From the NCBI GenBank assembly GCA_914767715.1, contig OU612073.1:15810001-15874000 (forward strand): a stretch of 64,000 bases of DNA, in the 5' to 3' direction. Made by a program: the position numbers and the translations under genes. The stretch's first letter is position 1. Every line of letters begins with the position of its first letter. Positions 12,716 to 26,200 of this stretch are shown here, one piece after another. This stretch comes from Membranipora membranacea. Lineage: Eukaryota > Bryozoa > Gymnolaemata > Cheilostomatida > Membraniporidae. The notes beneath the pieces were generated by a model. The model did no database searches and had not been told where the DNA came from. It worked only from the letters and a program-made list of their open reading frames with translations.

Positions 12716-13441
12716 TCATGTGGAAGTCTTTGCTTTCCTATTCTTGGCCACATATTCTATGGCAGCTTTTATAGCATCTTCAGCCAACACTGAAAACAGC
12801 AAAGCAAAAATATGTGAACTAAGTACAAGATTTCCTCTTATTCTCTTTTCCCTCTTCATTCAAATATCATAAAAGTCATGTTATTCTCATTAATTTACTT
12901 TGTATCTTTGTTCAACTTTCTCACTTCAGTTGATCACTTCTTTAATTGCCTGTGCGTACCTACAGTTATTTCAAGGCACTAGTGGTCGCTCCAGTGTTGA
13001 ATTTCTATAAAGTCACTACGAATGTTATCGTCAATCAAGCTATTTTCCGTTGATTTTCTCATGATTCAAAAGACAAGGGAGAGGACAACTTCTTGTTATA
13101 ACAAATATCAATAGAGATATTGTGATCATCCCAAACTAGCCTTGTCACGTGCCCACGGGTTTTTGGTTTTAAACCCAAACACCAAGCTTGACAACAATCA
13201 ACAACCATGTATGACCGGACATTGCATTGTGGAAAGGTTGTAAACATGCCGATTTTATAAATATATATTATAACCTGTTAACCAATATTTTACAGTAATG
13301 TAACATTATGACCTGCCATGTTGGCACTAGAAATGTTACTACTGATGAGGTTAACTTACTGGAGCAATGCAGCTTGACAGGATCGGAAGTGACAACTCTG
13401 TAGAAATATCAAAAATTCTCAACAGATGCAGCGTCATTCAA
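12716..13441 (-). pseudogene. ISCU pseudogene fragment (exons 4 and 5)
   Basis: On the - strand, 13441-13360 matches ISCU exon 4 (ends at KLHCS and a GT donor) and 12789-12716 matches exon 5 (LAEDAIKAA in the gene; LAEDAIKAAIEYVAKN here). Exon 4 has small insertions and an in-frame TGA, so it cannot code. Exons 1-3 are absent. Its intron 4 lacks the hAT element of the real gene and shows the empty target (CCTGTTAA at 13274-13281, + strand). It lies tail to tail with copy B, exactly as ISCU lies with copy D. Confidence 0.88.
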
Positions 13442-14616
13442 CTGAAAAAAAGAGTTAAGGTTTAAGGTAACAATTTGAATCATGTCAATAATACAGAATA
13501 ACATACAAGCCAACCTCTGTCAGCATTTTTGTTCTCATGAAACATTAGACTGGCAATTTTCAGTTTCCAAAAAAAATCATGATTTTTGACTTGCTGCTCA
13601 TTGGGTTAACCAAGCATTCTAAAAATGTTTTCCGGTATATTTTCACTAGCAATAACATTGAATTATTTGAGGCAGGTGAGAACGACACATTCGGCAGCGT
13701 ATTTTGAGTACTAACGTAATTGATGATGGATACATTCCACACAAGAAAAGCTGGTTTGCTAGACCTCCTAGATAGTGGGTTTAGGCTTCGCATGTATCCA
13801 TGCAGGGAGAATGGAAGGAGGAGGAGCTTGTCCTTACACCAATCATCTCACCCATTCAATTGTCCCTGCTTTAAGGCATGCAGCAATGTTAGCAGCTCAA
13901 TAATAATAATCTGTCTAGAAAGGATATTCTCTGTTATTCGGATTGTTGAGCAGGCAGGTTGCTGCAGTTCTGGAACAAGAGAGTTAAACTAATTTCAAGG
14001 TTTTCATATTTGCCGGTTTACTTCTGACTAAGATGGTAATCTGTACAGTTGTAAAAATAGAAAGAATATTTCTCTTACTCAGACTAGAAACAATCTCATG
14101 ATGATAAGGTAATCGGTTGAGCTATTTTGAAGTACCAGAGAATTCAAATACATGCAGATCTTTTAACCTACACGAATCAGCATAGCTGTGAACTTCAAAA
14201 ATCCCAACCTAACCCCCTCCCCAACTCTCCCCTAACTTGGTTAAACGTCTTGTGTTTTCTGTATTGAAGCAGGGCTAACCTGCTATTTTAATGCGCTTCT
14301 GATGTTGAAACTTTTGATTTTGAAACTGAAGGCGTAAGCCCCACCAATATTTAAACTTTGAACGGTGATATTGAAAGATAAATACATGCACTTCTGCATA
14401 GTTGTTATTTTTGATTTCCTAGCCTATAATAGACTGATGAACTATCTATTTACTACAATACTAAAAAAAGAAGCAGGTTCAATAGCGATTGTAAATGTAT
14501 TGGTTTTCTATTAAGCATGGTTTGTACTCGTCTGCAGGTAGGCTGAATTAAAGGAGCTGTGTATTTCTAACAGCGGGGAGTGTAACAGCTGACTGACTGG
14601 AACAGGACGAGTCACT
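13442..14616. other. Upstream region of pseudogene C
   Basis: There is no gene here. It holds the end of the ISCU-like homology (to about 13,500), a linker shared with other copies, and a hairpin (about 13,802-13,872) with arms starting GCAGGGAGAATGGAAG that also occurs at 33,568-33,636, 42,992-43,058 and 53,425-53,492. Compared with D, about 65 bases holding the AATAAAA box are missing near 14,552. Confidence 0.6.
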
Positions 14617-14890
14617 ATGAACCGTAGACGCGTTGTTGCTGCAATTACTGTCATATATCTAGTACTTATCATGCGCTGATTACTTGCCTCTAAACCCTCT
14701 ACCGACGAGGTGTACACTCATAGTGAGGCTCTGCGATCAAAGACGACAGGGGAGTTAACTGCAATGATCTCTAAGAATATGTGCGAAGAGTGAAAAGTTG
14801 AGATTCTAGCTGATACTAGTAAACACTTCTACTCATGACAGCAGTCCGAAATGTAAGTGAGGACAAGTTGTCAAGCTATTTGGCAAAGAT

Positions 14891-14998
14891 AGGAACAAGT
14901 TTTTTCCCTCTGTGGTGGCTGAGGTATATTGCAAAAGTCTGGTATCGAGGCCCCGCACAGTCGGGGTTTTGCAACCACAGATGGAACAACTTGTTCTA
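14891..14998. mobile_element. MITE-1 in intron 1 of copy C
   Basis: A 108-bp relative of 6618-6738, with flanks GGCAAAGAT (14882-14890) and TGCCAACAT (14999-15007) that still resemble the 9-bp duplication. The right arm has lost about 14 bases. Confidence 0.7.
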
Positions 14999-17324
14999 TG
15001 CCAACATTGACTTCAGTTTCTGCTTGTTGTTTCATATGGTAACCTCCAACCGCCAGCATTGTCCATGACATTAGGCTACATGATCAAGACTAAGTCTCTT
15101 GGTGGCGGTAGGGGGGGGCGTGGCCACAACCCAGATACTTAGGCCAGATAACACCGCCTTATGAGCTATGTGGGTTTAGTTAGATATCAATGTCAGTGTA
15201 TATTTTGGAGCTGAGACCGGAAAGTAAAACGCGAGATATGGAATATCTTACTATGTCTGAGACCTTTATCCTAATTCCTTCTTTCCAAAACTACACTTCT
15301 GTATATTTATGGTTTTTGGATGTGACTCTCTGTAAACCAAGAACTTGATTACCACATATCATTCTTGTTTGCAGACACAACACTAAATATAAAGATGGAA
15401 GAGACATAGTATACAAGGCGTAATATAAATGTAAGCCTCCTCAATTTTTACCCGGATATAGAAGTCCTTGCTGGAAACCCGATAGGTTAGTAAAGTTTTT
15501 TTTTCCTTTAGGGAGATTCTTAGCTTTGATTGCGACCCTGCCATGATTGACTTTCCTGTGCGCGTGAGGGTGCCGCGGAGGGGGGGGGGGGTTGTCGCTG
15601 TAAGTCACCCAACAGGGTTTGGGGTGGAGCCCTGACCGCCAAAGCCTAGAGTGCAATTTAGGGTTTATAAAATTATTCAGACTGGGTTTGGGAGGTGCAA
15701 TCTTGATTGAATTTATTAAAGTTAACTCTTGATTATATTTATATTTGCTCAAAATTCTCTTTAATAGCTGTTATTGTACAATAAATATATTCCATACAAG
15801 ATATGACAGGCTATCTAAATGGCCAGAAATGAGACACAAAATTCGATAGAATTTTTTACATTGATGCTGGACCATGCATGTAAATGTAGGTAGGTAATGT
15901 TATGAGTTGGTGGATATTTAGCCTGGCAATAATCCTGTCACTCTATATATACACAAATACTGTACTTGGTGACACATTAAAAAACCAGTATCAAGACTAC
16001 CAAATTTATGCAATGGCAACGAAAAGGCAGGTCACCTAGGTTTGTGCTGACATTGAAATAGAGACAGCGGTTTAAATAGCAGAATATAATTTTGGAAGCG
16101 ACAACAGTGCTGGCCATGGACAAAATAAGATACATTGAAATGCTACGGTTTGATGCTTTTCGGGGACTTTTTCCAATCCAAAAGTTATGCAGATGCAATT
16201 ATCCAAATACCATTCTTTATAAACCAAAATCGCCTACAAAATATTATGACCTTCAACCGTTGTGTGCCGATAAGCTACACCACATCCTACCCCTACTGCC
16301 CCTCAGATTTCAGATGATGTATGGTAGAGAAAAAGTGTGCAATAGCAACACTTTTCTCCCGCTCCCTTATATTGTACACAAAAGCAAACGATTCAAAATC
16401 ATAGGTTAACTGACGGGCATCAAATTACGCTCAATAGTTGAAACTGGGTTGAGATAAATATTCTGCCCTGATCAGGGCGTTCTTAACAGTTTATCAAGTT
16501 ATAATTTACTTGAAATTAGCTGGTTAAAATGAATATCAAAATTACAGCCTGCCCCTGGAAAACTGTGTGATAGGCCTTCTTATTATACCCCTTCTCCAAC
16601 ACAATAATTTCATTTGATCCACAATCGCTGCTTATTGCCCTCACCAATGCCTTTCAATATCTTTTTTTACATGGACAATAGGTTTTGGCTTGATGCTGAA
16701 ACTAAATGTCGCACTATGACGCTACCCCATGGCATAATGCTTTTAAATTTTGAGTGTAGACTTCTTTGATCATGTAGTTTGAGAAACCCTAAAAAAGTTT
16801 TTGCTGTGGAGGCCACTGTAACCAACGCCCATTTCCAGTTGGAAGTAAAATTATACAACATATAGTGATCAGGGTTTGGAGTTTCCCTCCCCTTGAGCCG
16901 ACAGTGGTACACTAGTATGGGCCAGCGTTCCGAAATGGAGGAAAACTGGATCAAACTTGATCCTGTTGATATTGATGTAGTTTTTTTCATGATATGACTT
17001 CGATCATTCGACAGCTAATTTATTTGTGGGGACAAAAATCTCTTCATATGTTTTTAGTGGTTCGCCGCCGGTTTGTATGGCAAGAGTCGTGCTGCTCGGG
17101 TTTCACAAATGTGGCACTTCAGACTTTGCGAAGTGGTTCTATAACGGCAAATTCTCCGCAATAACAGTGGATTACTTTCAAGACAAAATAGGAAAGACGT
17201 GCCCAGCAGAATATGTCGAAAAGGCAGAGCTAAAGCATTGGGGACCTGCCCAGCAGTAAGTTAAAAATAACCTGAGAGGAAATTTGGATGCACACTGACA
17301 TCGAGACTACACTATTGTCCGGTT

Positions 17325-17472
17325 TATCTCTTGTCGTTTGAGGCAATTTAGTATGAGTAGCTATCATGTACCCGCCGCTAATAAGTAAACTTTAACTCGG
17401 GCCATCACACCATATTCCTTGCGATGGTACTCATGCTAAGTGAGATAGTTCACTCTCTATCGATCAGAGATA
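17325..17472 (+). mobile_element. MITE-2 in intron 3 of copy C
   Basis: The right end CGATCAGAGATA is intact and the left end is mutated (TATCTCTTGTCG). Same position as in copy B. Confidence 0.5.
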
Positions 17473-19263
17473 TACATGCAATAATATATCACGTCATCAG
17501 TGTGGTTTGGATGAGCCTATTCTCTACTTATAAAAGGAAATAAAATGAGTTTGCTAAGCATTATAACTAAAACTATTTAGGGCTATTTAGGAATTATTTT
17601 CACCCTGCTGCCCGTTCTAAGAAGTGCTTGAAACTGGGTAAACGAAAATCGTAGGTTTTTCCAGATAGCCATTACGATTACTTCTAGCTACAGTTATAGC
17701 ATGGCGTGATTGATTCTAATTCTACTGTCAAGTTTGTTTATTGATGTTTTCTGAAAAATTACAGCTAACAGTAATTGTTAAAATGTAACTTTGTTGCAGT
17801 AACTCGATGAAGTGATGAAGACTCATACTGTACATAGATATGATACGTGGGTATTCGAAGTGAAGCCCACTGATATCTAGCTGGTTTCCTTCTAAAGCCT
17901 CTTTTTAAATCTGTAGGACCAGTAACACTTCATTGTACGGGGGATGTCAAGGCTGTAGTCTTATGAATCAGGTACTGAGACTGGACGCACATATTATACT
18001 TATACATAGTGCGATACAGTATCTTCAACACCTCCAGAATGACCATACAAGATATATCATAACTATTCGTAATCCAACAGAACAGACATTGTCTCACTAC
18101 TTCTATCTATCCAAAACAGTAAGATTGATTATAAATCACTTTTGAGGTTGGGTAGGGGAGGACGGTTCAGCATATATTATTGCTGACAGGCGAGTGGAAT
18201 TCAAAGTGGTGCCTTAATAAGAAGCATTGTGTGGAAGTAATCATGCAGTTTGATTAGAATTTAGGCAGCCCCGTATCACTACCCTGAAATTTTGAGCATC
18301 AAATCAATCAGCTACTGGAAATCAAAATCTAAAAAATATTTACTATGGCTGGTGAAGGGAGATGGAACAAATGTTTATAGATGGTGTTTTTTTCAAGTTT
18401 GGAAATTGTGAACCATTGAGAGTTGTCTGACAGAGGGATGACAATAACATAATAAACATGTCTATTACAATTCATTTACAGAATGCAGTTCCAGACTCCT
18501 CCGTATGGAAGGATAAGACAAATGCAGAGGAGATTGGGAATGAATATTTACATGAACTGGTGATGACAGCGCTGGCAGAGATAGAACACTGCCTTCTTAC
18601 ATTTGGAGTCAATGATTGTATTCTCACAAATGTGGGAATTGAAAGAGGTTTTGATAACAATCTGGTTGGAAGTATGATATAACAGAGTTGTTATGCTCCT
18701 TTCTTACGACAAGTTCTGAAATTTTTACCCAAGGTCGGTACTGTTCAAAATTGAATGTCACAAGGTTTTTGCCCAACCTTTACCTTGGCCAATTACCATT
18801 GTATCTTAAGTTCTTTCGAGGGTGCTGGGATTACTCATATGGCTTAACATGAATCCAACTCATTGATCTTTCCCAAGCCTGAATCATGTTTTATAGTAAA
18901 CTTTTCTACATGTGGAGGTACATTTAAGCTGGGCATATCTTTTGTGCGTCCAAGCTTACAACTATTATTATGATACCACGTAGGCTGAATCTGCTCTGTT
19001 TTTAGGAGCTGATATATTTCTCAATGATGGAGGACTACGCAGCTCGACCACAGGAAGTCGTCCCGGAGTTATATAACTTTATCGGTGAATCTCTAGAAGG
19101 GACGGATATATCCAGTCTCTCATCAGTTAAGAAAAACACGGGTGTCAGCTCCAAACCTGTCCTACCTGAGACTAGGAAAGTACACGATATGTTTTTTGAG
19201 CCGTTCAATGAGGAGATAGCTCAAGTCTTAGAGGATGAAAAATGGAAGTATCAACCGTCCTAA

Positions 19264-20156
19264 TCCTTGCACATTCCTGACATCTACCTAACTCTATGCA
19301 TTTTCACGGAACAGAAAGACGACACATCCTAAACACAAGATTGGATTAAAACGAAACATGGTGCAAGAGCATTATTCATTTGCAATATATCAACAAGAAT
19401 CAAAATAATCAGGTTACAATATGAATTGGATTCTTTGTCTTATTGACAAATGCAGCTGTTTTTCTTTTCCAGTCTTTTCAATTCTTCATTCTGGCTTTTA
19501 TAATAACATATCATGAAATAACACACAAATGTCTATATCTGTGTAATCCATAAAGTTATTACATAGCACATAACATTCCACCTATCTCAAAATACATTGA
19601 GCAGCAATGCCAAAGCCGCTACTGAACCGTACTTGTTAATAAAGACCATCCTCTTCACAAAAAACTTTGTGAAGAACACCAGCTGCCAAACTAAAGCGTC
19701 GCCAGCAGTGAGAATGCCTCACTGTAGGACTGAGAAGCTGAAGAGAAGTTTCTTTTTTCAATATGCTACCCTCCCTAGCTCCATTACAAAATGAAGTACA
19801 GTTCTAAAATACCTTGTTGGATAAGCCCTGGTGGCCTATATCTGGGAGTCTGTCTTCAACATGACTAAAAATCCGAATTACACAATCAATTTAAAGTTAT
19901 GCCCTCTTACCTAAGTGAATGACAACTCTCAGTATATTGTTACAAAACAAGCCTGTTATTGTATTCTTACACATAATGCCATTATTTTTGTGTATGGGCA
20001 TAACTCCAAATTTTATTGAAGTTTAACAAGATTTTCAACTTTCATAGATGATAATCTCGTAGTGAAAGCAGATGACTGGCAATACACTCATCACTGTTCG
20101 TCTAGAGTATTATGTGCACGTTTTTTATATGCGCTTCAATATTTAAGCTCGTAAGG
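19264..20156. other. Region between copy C and ISCU
   Basis: The first ~280 bases match the ISCU distal 3' flank in reverse. After about 19,540 the sequence is unique and leads to the ISCU promoter. No coding exon is seen. Confidence 0.5.
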
Positions 20157-20165
20157 TCAAGGTCA
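20157..20165 (+). promoter_or_regulatory. TCAAGGTCA site upstream of ISCU
   Basis: TCAAGGTCA, 74 bases before the ISCU start codon, is the exact consensus for estrogen-related receptors (ERR). ERR factors are known regulators of mitochondrial genes in animals. Binding here is inference. Confidence 0.4.
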
Positions 20166-20238
20166 CTAGAACCCAGCAAGAAGAACACATTTGCAGCAAA
20201 TTTCGTTTCTATTGAACAACACTGACACCTGCCTAATC

Positions 20239-23200
20239 ATGCTGAGACAGCTGGGAGGAAGAATAATAAATGCTGTGAAAGTGAACCCACATACACCATC
20301 TGTTGTACAGACTGCAAAATATCATGAGAATGTAAGTTTCTGCCATTGGTTATAAAACACGATGATGATGAAATCAATATTTAACATAAATAATAACTTT
20401 TTGAATGCAGTGCAGTGCTTTGCTGTTTGCGTGTAACTGATGAATCAGCTGGTCCATTGTGCCCAATATATACTACTATATTAAACTGCTATGACAGAAA
20501 TACTGATTTCTGTGAGGTCAATAAACACAAACCGGGGAAGGGTGGTGTGTGGATACAACCCAAATTCATAGCTGTCAATCACTGCAATGAACTCCCTCTC
20601 AGTTCATTGCTCACTGTGAGTATGTGTTATGTTGTTGTTAGCAGGCTTTTAATCCAATAACTGTAATGGTCACCCGTTACATACAATGTTTTAGGTCTTA
20701 GGGCTCTGAAATTTGTTGGACAATGAGTATTACATATCAAATACATATGTACATGGTCGTATGTCACTTACTTGCTACTTGTTGAGTAATCGCCCACTTC
20801 TTTCCAGAAGGTAGGAAAATATGATGTCAGATTAGGCCTCTCTGTGTCACCTACTGAATCGCTGTTACCTACAGAATTCACAGGCGCCATAAGTGAAAAC
20901 TGCCTCGCAAATAGCACCCCATGTGTGTACTAGGTACAATTGCGGTCACCTTGGCTGACAAGCAGAATATTTTACATCAAACCTATACAGCTTGCAATCC
21001 TTAGGGGCCCATGAGTTTTATTTTAATCCACTAGAATGTTCTAATATACATCATCAGCAGTTTCTTTATCAAAATCATTGCTAACACTCAAGGCATTGCC
21101 CTCTCTTAAAAAATATGTTGCACGATCTAAAGTAACACCCAGCAATGAGCAACTTGTCAAATACCTCTGGCTGGCATGGGTCTTCTCCGCATCGTGTGAT
21201 CAGATAGTGATTTTTGCTCTTTTGTCTCTATTTAAAGTAGGCCTACCCTTTGCTGCTCACAATCATACTTACGTATCCCATGTTATGTTAACAGGTAATT
21301 GATCACTATGAGAACCCTCGTAACGTAGGCACTCTGGATAAGAAGGATGTCAATGTTGGTACTGGTTTGGTCGGGGCACCTGCATGTGGAGATGTCATGA
21401 GGCTTCAGGTAACACAGACAACTTTATTGTCATGATTTTTCTTTGTGTACACACAAGGCCCTATCTATATCAATCTGGTTTTCAAACTCGGATTATCGCC
21501 TGAGTTTCGAAGCAATTTTGACCATCATTAGCTTCCTTCCACAGTCAAATTTCAATAGTTACACTACACAATATGTTGGCGATGCCAATTTCTTTGAGTT
21601 TGCGTTGTAAGAAGAGGAAGAGTCCAAACCCATGACCCACTTGTAACACGCATGATTTTCTAAATTTGCATTTAGGGTTGAAATATAAGTAAATATTTGA
21701 AAAATAAGGTATTTATTATTGATTTCTTGTTATGTCTTTAGATCAAGGTGGATGATGATGGTAATATTGTGGACGCTAAATTTAAGACTTTCGGCTGCGG
21801 ATCAGCTATCGCTTCAAGCTCACTGGCTACGGAGTGGATCAAAGGCAAATCAGTGAGTACCCTCCCCCCAACATCTACGGCCTACGCTATACTGTGTGCC
21901 CAGTTCTAATACCTCATATGACACTAATGAAAGGGCTGATATATTCAGAAACCCTTCAGAAACTTCTTTACAATAATATGTGTATCAGTTTCTCCCACTT
22001 GAGCCGCAACAAATCTGAACAAAATTGATCTGTTATTCGTTAGATAGCTGATATTTTATTGACATTTATCACAGTGTTTTTTCTTCCGTTGGATGATTCA
22101 CTTTTTGTAATTCTGCCATTGTTGACCCACAAGGCTCTATATTTCTGTTATATTGATCACATTAAATACCCTAATATCCAAACTTACAGGATTTTTCAGA
22201 TTGGGCAGCCTTGACATGATGCTTTCATCACCATGACTATTTTGTCATACTGAATTTCTAAATATACTTGTCACTGTTGCATTGTAAAGTATACCAGCAC
22301 ATGACACATCATAATCATGCCGCCAAAGCAACTAATTTTATGTTGTTTTTTCTTCCAATTGTTCAACATGTATGAAAGTAAAATAGAAGCTTATTAACGG
22401 GTAGTCTGTGTATATTTAGATTAGTTGGTGAAACTAGTGTGCAGTGATTATGATCTATGATTCTTATGAGGTCAAATGTTTTGACTCGAGTTAGTCTGTT
22501 TTTCATTCTGTTTTATTCACATGATTCAAATTGTCACCTTTACTTAAGCTATCACTTTTTTTCCAGATGAATGTCGCTGGATCCATTAAGAATTCTGACA
22601 TTGCTAAAGAGTTGTCACTTCCTCCTGTCAAGCTGCATTGCTCCAGTAAGTTAACCTCATCAGTCATAACATTTCTAGTACCTAACATTGCAGGTAATAA
22701 ATTTTTCTACCCAACTACTTGAGCTAATAACTGTAAAAGATCAGCTAGCAGGCAGACCTGGGTCCAAGTCATCGCAAGTCAAGTCATTGTCGATGCTAAG
22801 TCAAGTCACATTTACGTCAAGTCAATTGGTGTCTATTTTTTTCGCCGTCAACTCATGATTTTTGTAAGTCAAGTCAAAGATGGGTGACTTACAAGTCATG
22901 GCAAAGTCACGCTCATTAACCGTGAAAATCAACTCGGAATTTATTTCAATCCCGGGTGACTCCAAATCGTGGAGGAGTTAGTTAGGTCCTCAGGAGTTGC
23001 TCTACTAATCGGGATTTGCTCCCCTCCCCACAAACGAAAGAAGGTATGGGTGTGTACGCAATTCAGCATTATTACTTCATTGTATATATGTACCTTTATT
23101 GTGTCAATGATGACAAATGAAATGTTTCATGCTGTAAAAAGATGAGCTGGTGGAGGATAAATAAATAAACACAGACTAAGATTGATCGCTATTTGTTAAT

Positions 23201-26200
23201 TACGGATAAAACGTTCTCTCTGAAAAGGTTTTTGCATCTGCCTGTTTGTAATGTCTCTAAGGTCATGAGAGGTTTGTCGATGGCAGTGGCTACTAGCCTC
23301 CATGACTCATTATGCATGTGACTCGAAAAATATCGTTCGGTTTAGTGAATTCAAGCTTTGACAACTTACCACCAGTTTTCGTGACTCGTATGAGTTATTG
23401 GCGATCTTTCACGGTCATAGGAGTTGTACACTACTGTCATGTGAAATATTACCCCCATGGTGATGAGGAAGATTACAGTACTAGATCTAAAGGAGACAAG
23501 GTCACGAGCGTCCATTTTTATAAATAGGACAATTTCTCAACAAATTATGGTGCCAGTCGGAAAGAGGATAGGAGCATACCCTAATCCCTTCATCGGTAAT
23601 TCCTGATCATCACTCAACCTGGTCTGCAGCTTAGGCAGTGGGGGGTTGTATCAATCCATATCATTGGTTGTATTTAGTTACAGCTTGTGTAAAGCCCAGT
23701 GCAGAGGAGGAGGAAGATTTGATCTAGCCAGGTGAACTGCTAGATAAATCTGTTATCCAAACTTGCTTCTATGTATTTGTGACAGTTGTCTAAAAACGAT
23801 ACAACGCTCATGATTTTCTTATCGACCCAACTATATGTAGACCACCTATGTAACATAAACTTGGATAACTAATATAAGTGAGAAGAATGATTAGCAGTTG
23901 CAATAATGCAACACCTTTATTAAAGAAACACAAATACACAGGAATACTATTTTCGTTTACATTTGAGGAAAACCAATTCCTCGAGGAGTTCTTCGGTCAT
24001 AGAACTACGCTTAGCCTGCGCCACCAGACCTCCACTGGAGAAGAGTCGCTTCACTGGAGCAGATGATGCGGGTACCATCAGCACCCGCATCGCCACCCGT
24101 GCTAGCATGGGGGATGACGTCTCACGGCCTTTCTGAAAGCAAATGAGTTCGGAAGGAATGAGTAACACATTTATATTTTCTCATGTCAACAATTCTGTAT
24201 TTACGAGTCACCTATTTTTATTTTTTAGTAGCAGACTTGAAATGCAAGACTTGGAATCATACCCCAGGCCTAGCAAAGCAAAAAGGTGAAGAAAGCTCAT
24301 ATGGCGTGAATAGCGTAGCCTCATGTCGCAAAATTTCAAGATGCTTTCAAGAGAAGGGTGTCATCAACCCCAAACATTAATGAGAAGCTTATCATATATA
24401 GGTCAAGGGCATGTTTCCAACTCTATCAATCAAAATAATGGATTATTATTAAATCTATGAGCAGAGCACACCCATAATTTGACTATTACTGACGTCAATA
24501 TAACACATCAAGCAACATTCACATCTAGCCCAAACCGGGATATAAAATAAGTTGTCAATACAATATTTACACCAGAGGTAGAACATGCTCTGAAGTGATT
24601 TCCTTATGCAGAGTTTCTTTTTTTCACAAACACAACTTGGCTAATTATTTACCCAGAATTTGATGGGGTCTGCAAACTTAGGTGACGCGTAATACCTCGC
24701 CAGCTCCTCGCTAGCTGACAGTTTGAAGGGCGGGGCTATTGCTCTGGCATGATTGAAGTCAGCGAATAAACTTGTTCCCACTGATCTTTCCTCCAGCTGC
24801 CGGTCCTGTTCTTCGTCAATAGGCATACTCTCCTCCATTTTCTCCTGGACCATAGCTGTATGATAAAAGAATGTTATTGGATTTCATTGATTGGATACTT
24901 GAGTGAATTGAGAGATTAGCTTGAGAGTGGCCGGGTGGCTACGTGGTAGGATTGGAGACTCTTGACCTGAAAGTAGTGGAATAAAATCCCAGCCTATGGA
25001 AGTGAGCTCTTCACATCACACAAGCTGCAGGCTAACGTCGTCAGCCAAGTATGACGACACCGCAGTTGTGGGTGGAAAAATCCACCAAACTTGACCTATA
25101 TATGACAAGTTCCTAACATTTGTCTGGGGTTATTCGTCTGACACGCCAGCAACAGCAACATGATTTTGAAAGCTGTCCGTTAAGGATTTTGGGCTAGCTT
25201 AACTTTGTTAGCCTTAATTAAGCCTTAGGCCCTTTTTATATAATCTTCATTGGTGGGCTTTTCCTTCGGACTCACCCATTAATCGGGCCCATTTGGAGTG
25301 ACAGAACTGAGAACACCAGCAAACCGAGCATCCTGTCGAGTACTTTTACCTGTGCTTTTACCAAGTGTTTTCGCTGCATCACAACTGATGGTATCACATA
25401 TGATACTGTCACACCCTACAACCGATGATAATTCTGGTTATGCGACATACATCAACCTTTTATGGAGCTCAAGCTTTAAAATACCCCCTAATTAGGTGGT
25501 ATGAGAGTGGTGTATGAAAGCTCGGGTCTGAGATTTAATTATGTGAACCACGTCAAGCTTAAAATCAAAGATCTTGCTTCTCATTGCTTCCACTGCCTGG
25601 GTGTTATATGTTTTTACTTATGTGATTACAGCCTTCTATTTGATAACCATCAACTTCGGTAACTTCAGGCGGCCACCTATGGAAAATGGGGTATAGTCGG
25701 TAGCTTTCTAGTGAAAACTCACCTTTTCTCCCTGAGTCTGGTTAGTAGCCTCCAAGAAAGGCAGGAGCAGCAGCTGCAACTCCTCCATGTTGGTGTAGTC
25801 CTTTGGCAAGAGGAGAAGGTTGGATTTCTCTGCCTCATGCATGACTGCCGCCATCTTCTGCCTGTCCAGCTGCAGGATACACTGGATGTGCCTGAGAGTG
25901 CTGTTCCATCTTGTAGCTATGGGTTGGGTTATTCCCAGCTGACCCCCAAATTCTTTCTCAAAGCATTCCTGTACAAGTGACAGCACCATAAGAAATTTCA
26001 CAACACACGAAAACAAGGAGGCCACGCTCACACAACCCTTGGAATTAGTGCAGAACCTTTCATAGTTGATTATAAACAAATAACCAGTGTTACAATTCAA
26101 CTAACTCTTAATTCACAGTAACGCTAATAATAATGACTGGCCTTTAATAGGGAACTGACGCTATTTAATTGAATATTGGACCCACCTTGAACTTTGTAGA

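Larger units (their letters stand above)
14617..19263 (+). pseudogene. CHST15-like sulfotransferase, copy C (pseudogene)
   Basis: All six exons are in place with splice sites: 14617-14852, 15375-15485, 17058-17255, 17917-18118, 18482-18733 and 19006-19263, with the same lengths as copy B. Five in-frame stops break it: TGA at 14677 (inside the membrane anchor), 14791 and 14836, a TAA in exon 2 (GCG TAA TAT, where others have TTA), and TAA at 18680. Exons 3, 4 and 6 remain fully open and keep the PAPS-site motifs, so inactivation is recent or these exons are held by gene conversion. The block with the putative core promoter is deleted. A start downstream of the stops would lack the anchor. Confidence 0.9.

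Noticed and set aside
16092-16409. Open frame in intron 2 of copy C with a similar translation at 48,056-48,280 (LEATTVLAMDKI)
   Set aside because: The two are paralogous intron segments. Similarity is expected at the DNA level, and the frames shift against each other after about 60 residues.
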